Part shown: piece after piece, positions 1 to 6,951 of the stretch
Layout: each line of letters begins with the position of its first letter
Numbering within the stretch: the first letter of the stretch is position 1
Assembly: GCA_002410755.1 (NCBI GenBank)
Contig: DHOL01000018.1
Location: 3,127 to 16,079 of the forward strand
Reading direction: 5' to 3'
Origin: Ruminococcaceae bacterium UBA5391
Lineage (GTDB): Bacteria > Bacillota > Clostridia > Oscillospirales > Acutalibacteraceae
Length of the DNA stretch: 12,953 bases
The notes under the pieces: generated by a model
What the model saw: only the letters and a program-made list of their open reading frames with translations
Told to the model about the DNA's origin: nothing
The model's database searches: none
Program-made: the position numbers and the translations under genes

Positions 1-24
1 ACCCAGTGCCGGTCGCTTTCCGAT

Positions 25-56
25 AAAAGAAAAGCCACAAGGTCTTGGCCTTGTGG
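25..56 (-). terminator. Rho-independent terminator of tRNA-Ala
   Basis: An 8-bp perfect stem (arms at 35-42 and 49-56, six-base loop) lies just downstream of the tRNA-Ala 3' end. Read on the minus strand it is followed by two T-runs (complement of 25-28 and 30-33). Both position and structure fit a terminator for the single tRNA transcript. Confidence 0.75.
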
Positions 57-66
57 TTTCCTGTTT

Positions 67-142
67 TGGTGGAGCATAGCGGGCTCGAACCGCTGACCTC
101 CACACTGCCAGTGTGGCGCTCTCCCAGCTGAGCTAATACCCC
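67..142 (-). tRNA. tRNA-Ala (anticodon GGC)
   Basis: Read on the minus strand this folds as a complete cloverleaf. The acceptor stem GGGGTAT pairs with ATGCTCC, allowing G-U pairs, followed by discriminator A and a genome-encoded CCA (complement of 67-69). The D-arm contains AGCTCAGCTGGGAGAGC and the T-arm contains GGTTCGAGCCC. The anticodon stem CCACA/TGTGG closes the loop CTGGCAG, giving anticodon GGC (complement of 107-109), which reads the alanine codon GCC. A promoter lies upstream and a hairpin terminator downstream, so it appears to be a one-gene transcript. Confidence 0.96.
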
Positions 143-167
143 AGAACTGTAATGAAACAGCCTTATA

Positions 168-196
168 AAGATAGCACATTTGGGCAAAAAATTCAA
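168..196 (-). promoter_or_regulatory. Promoter of tRNA-Ala
   Basis: On the minus strand TTGAAT (complement of 191-196) and TATCTT (complement of 168-173) are separated by exactly 17 nt. They sit about 26 nt upstream of the mature tRNA 5' end. Each hexamer matches the sigma-A consensus at four of six positions, and the spacing and location support the call. Confidence 0.65.
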
Positions 197-213
197 GTGC
201 TTTTTTAAAAAAA

Positions 214-228
214 CTGATGCTGCATCAG
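214..228. repeat. Short perfect inverted repeat between tRNA-Ala promoter and amidase gene
   Basis: CTGATGC and GCATCAG form a perfect 7-bp inverted repeat around one central base. It lies between the tRNA-Ala promoter and the divergently transcribed amidase-domain gene. The minus strand continues with seven T's, so it could be a small hairpin. With only one central base, a protein-binding palindrome is the better reading. Function unknown. Confidence 0.3.
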
Positions 229-355
229 AGGCCAGGAACATATACAAAGTGCCAAAGTTTCCGGGCATCAGCGGCGTTTTACCTTACGGGCAGATTCATA
301 TTATTCCTCTCTTACCTCATACCATAGGCATGGGAAAGAAGGGGGATACAGCAGT

Positions 356-847
356 ATGCTGAAAGAAATTCCATATGACCGTTCTGCCGCCGTCAAATAC
401 GCTGAAGCCTGGGCTTTAAAGAGGAACCCGCGCTTTTTCAACTTTGATGGAATGGGCGGGGACTGCACAAACTTCGCTTCCCAGTGTATTTACGCAGGTT
501 GTCGGATTATGAATTATGCCCCGACTTACGGGTGGTTTTATATCAGCCAAAACAACCGTTCCGCTTCGTGGAGCGGGGTGGAATTTCTTTACCGGTTCCT
601 AACCGGGAACCGCTCCGTAGGCCCCTATGCAGAAGAAGCAGGCATGGAAGCTCTCCAGCCGGGTGACCTGATTCAGCTCGGTACACCGGAAGGCCATTTC
701 TATCACACGCCGGTTGTACTTTCCACCGAAGGAGGAAATATCCTTGTTGCCGCTCATACTTTTAACACACTGTACCGTCCGCTCTCGGACTATTCCTACT
801 ATACAGCGCGTTGCCTTCATATGAAAGGCGTCCGCAGGTGGGAATAA
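356..847 (+). CDS. Amidase domain-containing protein (papain-like cysteine hydrolase)
   Basis: This 163-residue protein resembles the small clostridial 'amidase domain' (Pfam amidase_6 type) proteins, which have a papain/NlpC-P60-like fold and are thought to cleave peptide or amide bonds in peptidoglycan-related substrates. The key signature is GGDCTNFASQC at residues 34-44, with C37 as the likely nucleophile. H117 in GHFYHTPVV is the likely general base, and H134 in AAHTF is another conserved candidate. The YDR..AV.YA..WA..RNP opening is typical of this family. The ATG at 356 is preceded by a purine-rich AAGGGGG box about 8 nt upstream. No signal peptide or membrane segment is visible, so the site of action is uncertain; it may act in the cytoplasm, in spores, or leave by a non-classical route. 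No clear promoter or terminator was seen. The physiological substrate is not known. Confidence 0.85.
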   Translation: MLKEIPYDRSAAVKYAEAWALKRNPRFFNFDGMGGDCTNFASQCIYAGCRIMNYAPTYGWFYISQNNRSASWSGVEFLYRFLTGNRSVGPYAEEAGMEALQPGDLIQLGTPEGHFYHTPVVLSTEGGNILVAAHTFNTLYRPLSDYSYYTARCLHMKGVRRWE

Positions 848-866
848 GGCTGTCTCTGCCAAAGGC

Positions 867-895
867 TTGAACTGTACTCCTGCATGAGCTATAAT
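867..895 (+). promoter_or_regulatory. Promoter of the SDR gene
   Basis: TTGAAC (867-872) and a perfect TATAAT (890-895) are spaced by 17 nt. Transcription would start near 902, giving a leader of about 29 nt before the SDR start codon. This separates the SDR from the amidase gene ending at 847. Confidence 0.8.
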
Positions 896-930
896 AAGGT
901 AAAATCTTTCGGGAAAGAGGCTTGATTAAA

Positions 931-1689
931 ATGGGAATGCTGCAAAATAAAGTTGCAGTCGTTACCGGATCCACTTCGGGGATTGGCTTGGCAACCGCAG
1001 AAAAGTTTGCTGAAGAAGGGGCAAAGGTCGTCATTACCGGCAGGAACCATGAGAAAGGCCTTGCTGTAGAACATTCCATCCGCGGGAATGGAAAAGAAGC
1101 CACTTATATCCCCTGCGACGTTACCAAAGAAGAAGATATTGCCCATTTAATGGATGGAGCGGTTGAGCATTACGGTCGTCTCGACATTCTCGTCGGGAAT
1201 GCCGGAATCCCGGAGACAAAATCTCCAGTCCACAAAATGAAGTTGGAGGATCTTACTAGGGTTCTGAACACCGATTTGATTGGTGTTGTGCTCTCCAATA
1301 AATATGCCATTCAGAAAATGCTGAAAAATGAGGGAAAGCAGAAGGGGTGCATTGTCAACGTTGCCTCCATCCTCGGTGTAGTTGGTGCAGCCAACAGCAT
1401 TGCCTACCCAATCAGCAAAGCAGGTGTCATCAATTTCACCCGCTCACAGGCCGTGACCTACGCCCCGCTCGGCGTCCGTATGAACTGTGTCTCCCCGGGT
1501 TATGTAAACACCCCTCTGTTGGACAAGCTTCCAGCAGACCTGATTCGCTCAAAAGTTGCCCTGCACCCTATCGGCCGCTTTGCAGAGCCTTCTGAAATTG
1601 CAAATGCCATCCTGTTCCTGAGCAGTGATATGGCGTCTTTCGTTGTTGGGGCAAACCTTCTGGTAGACGGCGGGTATACCGCACTCTAA
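931..1689 (+). CDS. Short-chain dehydrogenase/reductase (SDR family oxidoreductase)
   Basis: This 252-residue protein is a classical SDR, an NAD(P)-dependent oxidoreductase with a Rossmann fold. The cofactor-binding TGxxxGxG motif is TGSTSGIG at residues 12-19. CDV (62-64) is the adenine-ring motif, and GNAG (89-92) replaces the usual NNAG. The catalytic tetrad is N113, S146, Y159 and K163 (YPISK). The C-terminal SPGYVNTPL and DGGYTAL segments are also typical. R38 after the second beta strand could favour NADP(H), which is an inference. The ATG at 931 is chosen because the AAAGAGG box ends 10 nt before it; an in-frame TTG at 922 abuts the box and is too close. The closest functional groups are 3-oxoacyl-ACP reductase-like or sugar/alcohol dehydrogenases, and the substrate cannot be assigned from sequence. 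Confidence 0.93.
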   Translation: MGMLQNKVAVVTGSTSGIGLATAEKFAEEGAKVVITGRNHEKGLAVEHSIRGNGKEATYIPCDVTKEEDIAHLMDGAVEHYGRLDILVGNAGIPETKSPVHKMKLEDLTRVLNTDLIGVVLSNKYAIQKMLKNEGKQKGCIVNVASILGVVGAANSIAYPISKAGVINFTRSQAVTYAPLGVRMNCVSPGYVNTPLLDKLPADLIRSKVALHPIGRFAEPSEIANAILFLSSDMASFVVGANLLVDGGYTAL

Positions 1690-1713
1690 GTGCTATTGTG
1701 TTTTCCCTACAAA

Positions 1714-1759
1714 AAGGCAGCATCCCTCCCGGCTTTTCAACCGGAAAGAATGCTGCCTT
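1714..1759. terminator. Convergent terminator shared by the SDR gene and thrS
   Basis: AAGGCAGCAT (1714-1723) pairs perfectly with ATGCTGCCTT (1750-1759), with a further CCGG/CCGG pairing inside. It lies between the ends of two convergent genes. On the minus strand it is followed by five T's, a strong terminator for thrS. On the plus strand the following TTAGCTTTT is weaker but plausible. Confidence 0.85.
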
Positions 1760-1776
1760 AGCTTTTCAGGTAAACA

Positions 1777-3540
1777 TCAGCATTCCCGAGTATCGATTTC
1801 CCTGCGAACCTGCGCGATAAAAGGTTCCAGCTCCGTCGTCACTGTTTTGCCATCGCGGCCGCGAACGCTGATATTACGGTTTTCAGCCTCTTTTGTGCCG
1901 ATAATCAGCATATATGGCACACGGTCGACTTGCTGAGCCTGCCGGATTTTATAGCCAATCGTCTGATTGCTTTCGTCAAGAGTTGTGCGGATTTTTACAG
2001 CGGCCAGTGCCTTACTGACCGATTTTGCATAGTCTGCGCTCTTTTCCGAGACAGGCAGGACCTTAACCTGGATTGGAGCCAGCCATGTTGGGAACTTGCC
2101 GGCATAATGCTCAGTCAGGATGCCAATAAAGCGTTCAATGGAGCCAAAGCAAACACGGTGAATCATAATTGGGCGTTTCTTTTCACCGTTTTCATCCGTA
2201 TATTCCAAGTGGAAATTCAGCGGCATCTGGAAGTCCAGCTGGATTGTTCCGCACTGCCAGGTACGTCCAAGGGAATCCTCCAGATGAAAGTCAATTTTCG
2301 GCCCATAGAAAGCGCCGTCACCTTCATTGACCTTATACGGCATCTTCATCTTCTCCAGAGCATGGATAAGGCCGTTGGTCGCCGCTTCCCAGTCCTCGTC
2401 TGAGCCCATGCTGTTTTCCGGACGCGTGGAAAGCTCAACATGGTATTTGAACCCAAACTTACTGTATACCTGGTCAATCAGGTGCACAACATTTACAATT
2501 TCATCGGTAATCTGGTCGGGGCGCATAAAGATGTGAGCATCATCCTGCGTGAAGCAGCGGACCCGGAAAAGTCCATGCAGTGTGCCGCGCAACTCATGGC
2601 GGTGGACAAGGCCAAGTTCTCCAATGCGCAGCGGCAGGTCACGGTAACTGCGGGGCTCATTGGCGTAAACCAGGACACCGCCCGGGCAGTTCATCGGCTT
2701 TACACAGTAATCTTCGCCGTCAATTTTGGTGGAATACATGTTGTCCTTATAATGGTCCCAATGGCCACTGGTCTCCCAAAGCTTGCGGCTCATAATCATC
2801 GGCGTGGAAACTTCTACATATCCATTTGCCTCATGCAGTTCACGCCAGTACTGGATCAGTTCATTCTTAATAGTCATTCCGTTCGGCAGGAAAAATGGGA
2901 AACCGGGGCCAACGTCGTTCATGAAAAACAGCTTCATTTCCTTGCCAATCTTTCGATGGTCACGGCGGGCTGCCTCTTCCAGCAACTTTATGTGGGCATC
3001 CAGTTCAGCCTGACTTGCAAATGCGATTCCGTTGATGCGTGTGAGCATCCTGTTTTTCTTGTCGCCGCGCCAGTAGGCACCGGACTGCTGGGTAAGCTTA
3101 AAGGCTTTCAGTTCTTTGGTGTAGGCCAGATGAGGTCCAAGGCACATGTCAACATACTCTCCCTGCTGGAAGAAGCTGATTTCGGCGCTTTCCGGCAGGT
3201 CCCCAATGTGCTCAACCTTGTACGGTTCATTGCGTTCTTTCATCAGCTTGACAGCTTCCGCACGCGGCAGGATAAACGACTTAATCGGCAGGTTTTCCTT
3301 GACGATTTTGTGCATCTCCGCTTCAATTTTTGAAAGGTCGTCATCGGCTAGCTTGACGTCCCCGAGATCCACGTCATAATAAAAACCGTTGTCGGTCGCA
3401 GGGCCAAACGCAAAATGGGCCTGCGGGTACAGGCGTTTGATAGCCTGTGCCATCACATGGGCAGCCGTATGGCGGATGACATGCAGCTGCTGGTCTGCCG
3501 GGCATTCCTTTACAGTGCCGTCTTTGTAAATAATTTTCAT
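1777..3540 (-). CDS. thrS: Threonyl-tRNA synthetase (TGS-less form)
   Basis: The product (587 residues) charges tRNA-Thr with threonine. The editing domain carries HTAAH (H24, H28) and the CLGPH pair (C133, H137), so its Ser-tRNA-Thr hydrolysis site looks intact. The class II catalytic core follows. The zinc ligands that bind threonine are C285 in MNCPGG, H336 in FTQDDAHIF (motif 2) and the histidine of the IHRVCFGSIERF segment (motif 3). An anticodon-binding domain closes the protein from about residue 485. Only 23 residues precede the editing motif, against about 72 in the E. coli enzyme, so the N-terminal TGS domain is missing. Shortened forms like this occur in some Clostridia. The ATG at 3540 has an AAGGAG box 8 nt upstream. 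The frame stays open further upstream, but that stretch is T-box leader RNA. Expression is probably controlled by that T-box. Confidence 0.96.
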   Translation of the reverse strand: MKIIYKDGTVKECPADQQLHVIRHTAAHVMAQAIKRLYPQAHFAFGPATDNGFYYDVDLGDVKLADDDLSKIEAEMHKIVKENLPIKSFILPRAEAVKLMKERNEPYKVEHIGDLPESAEISFFQQGEYVDMCLGPHLAYTKELKAFKLTQQSGAYWRGDKKNRMLTRINGIAFASQAELDAHIKLLEEAARRDHRKIGKEMKLFFMNDVGPGFPFFLPNGMTIKNELIQYWRELHEANGYVEVSTPMIMSRKLWETSGHWDHYKDNMYSTKIDGEDYCVKPMNCPGGVLVYANEPRSYRDLPLRIGELGLVHRHELRGTLHGLFRVRCFTQDDAHIFMRPDQITDEIVNVVHLIDQVYSKFGFKYHVELSTRPENSMGSDEDWEAATNGLIHALEKMKMPYKVNEGDGAFYGPKIDFHLEDSLGRTWQCGTIQLDFQMPLNFHLEYTDENGEKKRPIMIHRVCFGSIERFIGILTEHYAGKFPTWLAPIQVKVLPVSEKSADYAKSVSKALAAVKIRTTLDESNQTIGYKIRQAQQVDRVPYMLIIGTKEAENRNISVRGRDGKTVTTELEPFIAQVRREIDTREC

Positions 3541-3572
3541 CCTTCTCGCTCCTTTTCTTATTGTAGGGATGC

Positions 3573-3605
3573 AAAAAGCACCCCTGGACTTTTTTCCAAG
3601 GGTGC
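3573..3605 (-). terminator. Regulated terminator of the thrS T-box
   Basis: On the minus strand an 11-position stem (arms are complements of 3595-3605 and 3578-3588, one mismatch) is followed by five T's (complement of 3573-3577). The 5' arm CACCCTT can instead pair with the AAGGTG of the T-box, giving the mutually exclusive antiterminator. The structure ends about 33 nt before the thrS start codon. Confidence 0.88.
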
Positions 3606-3806
3606 CTGTCATATCAGCACGGTTCCACCTTGATTTTTGGCTCTCTGCCCCGTAACGCGGGCCGGACGTCAGCACTTTTGCAAAAGCTTTCTTGCGCTGC
3701 AGTTCAGGAGGGGTGTCTGCCGCTTCCGCCCAGGCTTCTTGCACCAGAATGAAGCCCTCTCTGGGGGAACAGAAAATGCGGTGTCGGTCTCCATCAACAC
3801 TTTTCT
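3573..3806 (-). promoter_or_regulatory. Thr T-box leader (tRNA-sensing riboswitch) of thrS
   Basis: On the minus strand this leader carries the hallmark T-box sequence AAGGTGGAACCGTGC (complement of 3617-3631), which pairs with the 3' end of uncharged tRNA. Stem I is visible: the base GGAG/CTCC (complements of 3789-3792 and 3707-3710), a CCGC/GCGG segment, the distal AGAG motif and the conserved apical GGTGCAA (complement of 3739-3745). The specifier loop reads ACACC (complement of 3712-3716). It contains ACA and ACC in different registers, both threonine codons, so the specificity matches thrS. An alternative terminator hairpin lies just downstream of the T-box. In the known mechanism, uncharged tRNA-Thr stabilises the antiterminator and turns thrS on. 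Confidence 0.93.
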
Positions 3807-3812
3807 ATTTTT

Positions 3813-3841
3813 ATCCTATCACAGCAAAAAGTAAAGGTCAA
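3813..3841 (-). promoter_or_regulatory. Promoter of thrS
   Basis: TTGACC (complement of 3836-3841) and TAGGAT (complement of 3813-3818) are separated by 17 nt on the minus strand. Transcription would begin about 15 nt before the base of T-box stem I, as expected for this leader class. Confidence 0.78.
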
Positions 3842-3864
3842 GTACCGAGAACAAAATTTGCCGG

Positions 3865-4662
3865 TCATTTTTGGGCAACCGTATCAGAATACTCCCCGAT
3901 AAACAGTCTTCCATCTTTGCTGTCACAGGCAAGATAGAAGAAATGGTAAGTCCCAGGTTTTTCCGGCACAGTGTTGTAGACTTTGAGGTCCGCATTATAA
4001 ACCATGAAATAATCAAAGTCGGCACTTTTGGGAGTCTGCATCGAGTAAAAGTCCGGAACAATCCCGGCAAGCTGGTTAGAAAGGGAAGTCACCCACAGGT
4101 CGCTTCCCTTAAGGGAATTTCTAAGTTCCTCCGCCTGCCCGCTGCCGGCAACCTCAAATTTACTCATAGTACTGCAATAAAGCGGTTCTCCGGAAGAATC
4201 CGATGAAGTTTTGGCCTCAGCAGAGACTTTCTGTGTTGTAATTTTACCTTTGTCTGGCAGGGTAAAATGGATTTCCGATGAGACACTGCTTAGATAAGAA
4301 AGGTCATGCACGTAAATACCCTGAAACAAAAAGGGAGAAAAGCCGTAAAAGCAGAGAAATACCGCCACAATAAGGCCTGCGACGATGTTCTTTGTTGTTT
4401 TCATTCCCTCCCTTTTATAGATAATGCCAAAAATCAGGCTTGCAAGAGGAATTGGCAATGGCAGGAAAAACAGCCACATACTGTCCATTACCGCCGAGCT
4501 GTATGACCCGTTCCTCATTACAAGAAAGACAGCAAGGAAAAAGCTGAAAAATGAGAGGATAAACAGCGCCATTAAAAGGGCTTTGATGCCTCGGGCCGAT
4601 TTTCTCTCCCCAGCTCCTGATGCCGTCTTTTGCTCTCTAATTTTTTCTGAATACAGTTTCAC
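3865..4662 (-). CDS. Hypothetical membrane protein with extracytoplasmic C-terminal domain
   Basis: I do not recognise this 265-residue protein. It has a charged cytoplasmic-looking N-terminus (residues 1-25, rich in K/R/E). Three hydrophobic segments follow at about 27-49, 63-82 and 92-113. A soluble C-terminal region of about 150 residues ends FIGEYSDTVAQK. The helix 2-3 region (PIPLASLIFGIIYKREG) has the look of small DUF4190-like membrane modules, but I would not assign a family. The start is GTG at 4662, supported by an AGAGAGGTG box 8 nt upstream. It follows the MATE transporter gene by 45 nt on the same strand without a visible terminator, so the two are probably co-transcribed. No function is proposed. 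Confidence 0.75.
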   Translation of the reverse strand: MKLYSEKIREQKTASGAGERKSARGIKALLMALFILSFFSFFLAVFLVMRNGSYSSAVMDSMWLFFLPLPIPLASLIFGIIYKREGMKTTKNIVAGLIVAVFLCFYGFSPFLFQGIYVHDLSYLSSVSSEIHFTLPDKGKITTQKVSAEAKTSSDSSGEPLYCSTMSKFEVAGSGQAEELRNSLKGSDLWVTSLSNQLAGIVPDFYSMQTPKSADFDYFMVYNADLKVYNTVPEKPGTYHFFYLACDSKDGRLFIGEYSDTVAQK

Positions 4663-4707
4663 GGCAAATTCACCTCTCTGCTGAAAGTGCAGGATTCCCG
4701 GTCTGTA

Positions 4708-6075
4708 TCAGTCCAAACCATGCACCCAGTTGGATCTTCGGTAATAGATAAAGTAAATCACGGCACTGATTGTCCACGTAATTGGGTAAGCCCAGTAAAT
4801 CAGTCTGATGTCATGTGAAATATTCATCGCGACAGTAATATAGAGGATTCGGAAAATACACCATACGCTAAACATAATCAGCATCGGCACGACGGCTTTC
4901 CCTGCGCCGCGGCAAATGCCTGCAATGCAATGGGAAAAGGCAAGCAGGCAGAAAAACAGCGCCTCCGTTTTCGCCTGCTGGGTACCGTAGAAAATAACGT
5001 TTGGGTCCCTGTTGAAAAGGCTCACTAGGAAAGGAGAGCAGAGGAAAATAAAAACGCCGATTGTTTCTGCCAGGATAAAAGACGTGCGAATGCCAAAGCG
5101 GACCCCTATCTCAGCACGGTCATACTTTCCTGCGCCGAGGTTCTGGCTGACGAACGTCGCAAGGGCAATGGCAAAACACGTAATCGGCAGGAACGCAAAG
5201 CCTTCAATTTTGGCATAAGAGCCATACCCTGCCATCGCGTCTTCTCCAAAAGAATTGATATAGGTCTGAACAATAACATTTGCAAAGCCAATGACTGAAT
5301 TTTGGACACCTGTCGGAAGGCCATACCGGACAATTTCTCCCATCATATCCCGGTCAAACCCGATTTTTCGGAGCGATATCTGGTAAACCGTCCCCCTTTT
5401 TGTCAGGTGTGCAATGCAAAGGATTACACTGACAATCTGTGAAATTGTCGTCGCAACTGCCGCAGACTCGACACCCCAGCGAAAACCTGCCACAAACAGC
5501 AGATCCAGGATGATATTCAGGACGGAAGAAACAATCAGATAATAAAGCGGCCTCTTGCTGTCCCCCACCGCAGTCATAATGCCGGTGAAGATATTATAGA
5601 GCACAATGGCAAGTCCGCCGTAAAAATAGTACCGGAAATAAATAATGGAGTCAGGCAGCACCTTTGGGTCTGTTGCCATCCAGCGCAGAATTGTCGGGGT
5701 TGACCAGACGCCAAAGACGGTCAGGGCCGCCCCTGCAACAACGCCAAATGCGACATTGGTATGAATCGCCTTTGACATTTCTTCATAATTCCCGGCACCA
5801 AAATACTTGGAAATTGCTACTCCGGCACCCAATGCCACACCAGTAACAAAACTGGTCAAAAGATAGATTAGCGTCCCGGCAGAACTGACTGCCGCCAGCG
5901 CGCTTTTTCCAAGAAAATTTCCCACGATGACTGAGTCTGCCGTATTGTACATCTGCTGAAATAATTGGCTCAGGCAGATCGGCACTGCAAATGCAAGGAT
6001 CAGATCTCTAGGGTTTCCCACCGTCATATCCGTTGTGCCCTGCTCCACATTATCCGTATGACGATCTGAATTCAT
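4708..6075 (-). CDS. MATE family efflux transporter
   Basis: The 455-residue product is a full-length multidrug and toxic compound extrusion transporter, an inner-membrane antiporter usually driven by Na+ or H+ gradients. It has about 12 hydrophobic segments in two homologous halves. The first helix carries the family signature PICLSQLFQQMYNTADSVIVG (residues 32-52), and the second half has the corresponding LPTGVQNSVIGFANVIVQTYINSFG region. The start at 6075 is preferred over an in-frame ATG at 6090 because the AGGAG box (complement of 6083-6087) sits 7 nt before it. The leader contains a strong hairpin. A small membrane protein gene follows, probably in the same transcript. Substrate unknown; subfamily resembles the NorM/DinF-type clostridial proteins. 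Confidence 0.94.
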   Translation of the reverse strand: MNSDRHTDNVEQGTTDMTVGNPRDLILAFAVPICLSQLFQQMYNTADSVIVGNFLGKSALAAVSSAGTLIYLLTSFVTGVALGAGVAISKYFGAGNYEEMSKAIHTNVAFGVVAGAALTVFGVWSTPTILRWMATDPKVLPDSIIYFRYYFYGGLAIVLYNIFTGIMTAVGDSKRPLYYLIVSSVLNIILDLLFVAGFRWGVESAAVATTISQIVSVILCIAHLTKRGTVYQISLRKIGFDRDMMGEIVRYGLPTGVQNSVIGFANVIVQTYINSFGEDAMAGYGSYAKIEGFAFLPITCFAIALATFVSQNLGAGKYDRAEIGVRFGIRTSFILAETIGVFIFLCSPFLVSLFNRDPNVIFYGTQQAKTEALFFCLLAFSHCIAGICRGAGKAVVPMLIMFSVWCIFRILYITVAMNISHDIRLIYWAYPITWTISAVIYFIYYRRSNWVHGLD

Positions 6076-6153
6076 CCGGTTTCTCCTCATTACTGCTAAA
6101 TCTTGATTCCAGCTCCGGAATGCAGCTTCTTTCTGTGTTCCACTCTCTTAACC

Positions 6154-6189
6154 GGAAGGAGCCGTCGGTCTTAATCGGCGGCTCCTTCC
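6154..6189. repeat. Strong hairpin in the MATE gene leader
   Basis: GGAAGGAGCC (6154-6163) and GGCTCCTTCC (6180-6189) are perfect inverted repeats. The pairing extends inward by about four more pairs including a G-U, around a small AT-containing loop. It lies between the tRNA-Pro terminator and the MATE start codon, about 80 nt upstream of the latter. No T-run follows on either strand, so it is not a standard terminator. It could be an RNA leader structure or a protein-binding site. Confidence 0.6.
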
Positions 6190-6228
6190 CCGACAAGCTA
6201 AGAAGCACAGGCCGCACCTAAAAAGCAT

Positions 6229-6261
6229 AAAAAAAGCCCAGGCGCATGATGCGTCCAGGCT
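6229..6261 (-). terminator. Rho-independent terminator of tRNA-Pro
   Basis: On the minus strand a 12-position stem (complements of 6250-6261 and 6235-6246) forms with two G-U pairs and one A-C mismatch around a three-base loop. It is followed by seven T's (complement of 6229-6235). It starts five bases after the encoded CCA of tRNA-Pro. Confidence 0.82.
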
Positions 6262-6266
6262 CAGCC

Positions 6267-6342
6267 TGGTCGAGGTGACAAGATTCGAACTTGCGACATC
6301 CAGCTCCCAAAGCTGGCGCGCTACCAGCTGCGCTACACCTCG
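6267..6342 (-). tRNA. tRNA-Pro (anticodon TGG)
   Basis: On the minus strand a complete cloverleaf is present. The acceptor stem CGAGGTG/CACCTCG opens with the C1 characteristic of bacterial tRNA-Pro, followed by discriminator A and encoded CCA (complement of 6267-6269). The D-arm reads TAGCGCAGCTGGTAGCGC and the T-arm contains AAGTTCGAATCTT. The anticodon stem CCAGC/GCTGG closes the loop TTTGGGA, giving anticodon TGG (complement of 6307-6309), which reads CCA and, by wobble, other proline codons. It has its own promoter and terminator. Confidence 0.96.
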
Positions 6343-6411
6343 AGACAAAAGGACTGCTTCCCAGCGCTGCAGAAAGACTTTTTTGATCTCTGAAAGAAGC
6401 GTACTGGATTT

Positions 6412-6440
6412 ATTATACGAAGAATATGGTCATATGTCAA
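6412..6440 (-). promoter_or_regulatory. Perfect consensus promoter of tRNA-Pro
   Basis: TTGACA (complement of 6435-6440) and TATAAT (complement of 6412-6417) match the sigma-A consensus at all 12 positions with the optimal 17-nt spacer. Transcription would start near 6405, leaving about 62 nt of 5' leader for RNase P to remove from tRNA-Pro. Confidence 0.92.
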
Positions 6441-6505
6441 GCTGGATTTGCACTTCCCACACAGAAAGCCAGGAAAACCGCCCCGTTTTTTGCTTCCGTT
6501 CCGAT

Positions 6506-6916
6506 TCATGCAGAAGTGCATTCTCTGATGTGCGCTGCGACTTTAACATCCTCTTTTTTAATATGATTTAAAAGCCAGCCTGCCACACTTGTATTTGTCT
6601 TTGCCACAAGGTCAATGGAAGCGCCCTTCTGCTGATATTCATCAACAAGGTTCTGCACGGTTTTCCTGAATGCATCATGGTATCTTTTATGGTTGGGATA
6701 ATCCGGGTAACGGTACTTCCTTTGCAGCCCTTCCTCATCACTGAAATGCTTGTTTACATAATTGTTGAGAAAATTCAGCGTTTCTTCAATCTCTGTACGG
6801 CCGCGGCCCGTCATACATGCTGACAAAAGCTTATTAATTGCAGTAAACAGTTGCCTGTGCTCATTGTCAATCAGCTCATTGCCTGTTTCAAGGTCTTTTG
6901 TAAACTGATATACCAT
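6506..6916 (-). CDS. Bacteriohemerythrin (hemerythrin-like oxygen-binding protein)
   Basis: This 136-residue protein is a single-domain hemerythrin, a four-helix bundle that binds O2 reversibly at a di-iron site. All seven expected ligands are visible: H20 in IDNEHRQLF, H57 and E61 in the HxxxE motif HFSDE, H76 and H80 in the HxxxH motif HKRYH, and H118 and D123 in HIKKED. The length matches free-standing bacterial hemerythrins. In anaerobes they are thought to buffer or sense oxygen or iron, which is inference here. The ATG at 6916 lies 9 nt after a GGGGG box; an in-frame GTG three bases upstream is the alternative. It stands as a single gene, and no strong terminator was found before the tRNA-Pro promoter. 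Confidence 0.94.
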   Translation of the reverse strand: MVYQFTKDLETGNELIDNEHRQLFTAINKLLSACMTGRGRTEIEETLNFLNNYVNKHFSDEEGLQRKYRYPDYPNHKRYHDAFRKTVQNLVDEYQQKGASIDLVAKTNTSVAGWLLNHIKKEDVKVAAHIRECTSA

Positions 6917-6951
6917 CACTACATGCCCCCATAAAATTGATTCTGCTTCAT

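Noticed and set aside
180..362. 60-codon plus-strand reading frame starting with TTG before the amidase gene
   Set aside because: No ribosome binding site, TTG start, overlaps the tRNA-Ala promoter, and its sequence resembles nothing known.
2440..3333. 297-codon plus-strand frame antisense to thrS
   Set aside because: It is the shadow of a well-conserved gene, with no ribosome binding site and no recognisable domain.
3541..3744. N-terminal extension of ThrRS to a 655-codon frame
   Set aside because: This stretch is T-box leader RNA (stem I, T-box, terminator), and the AAGGAG box fits only the ATG at 3540.
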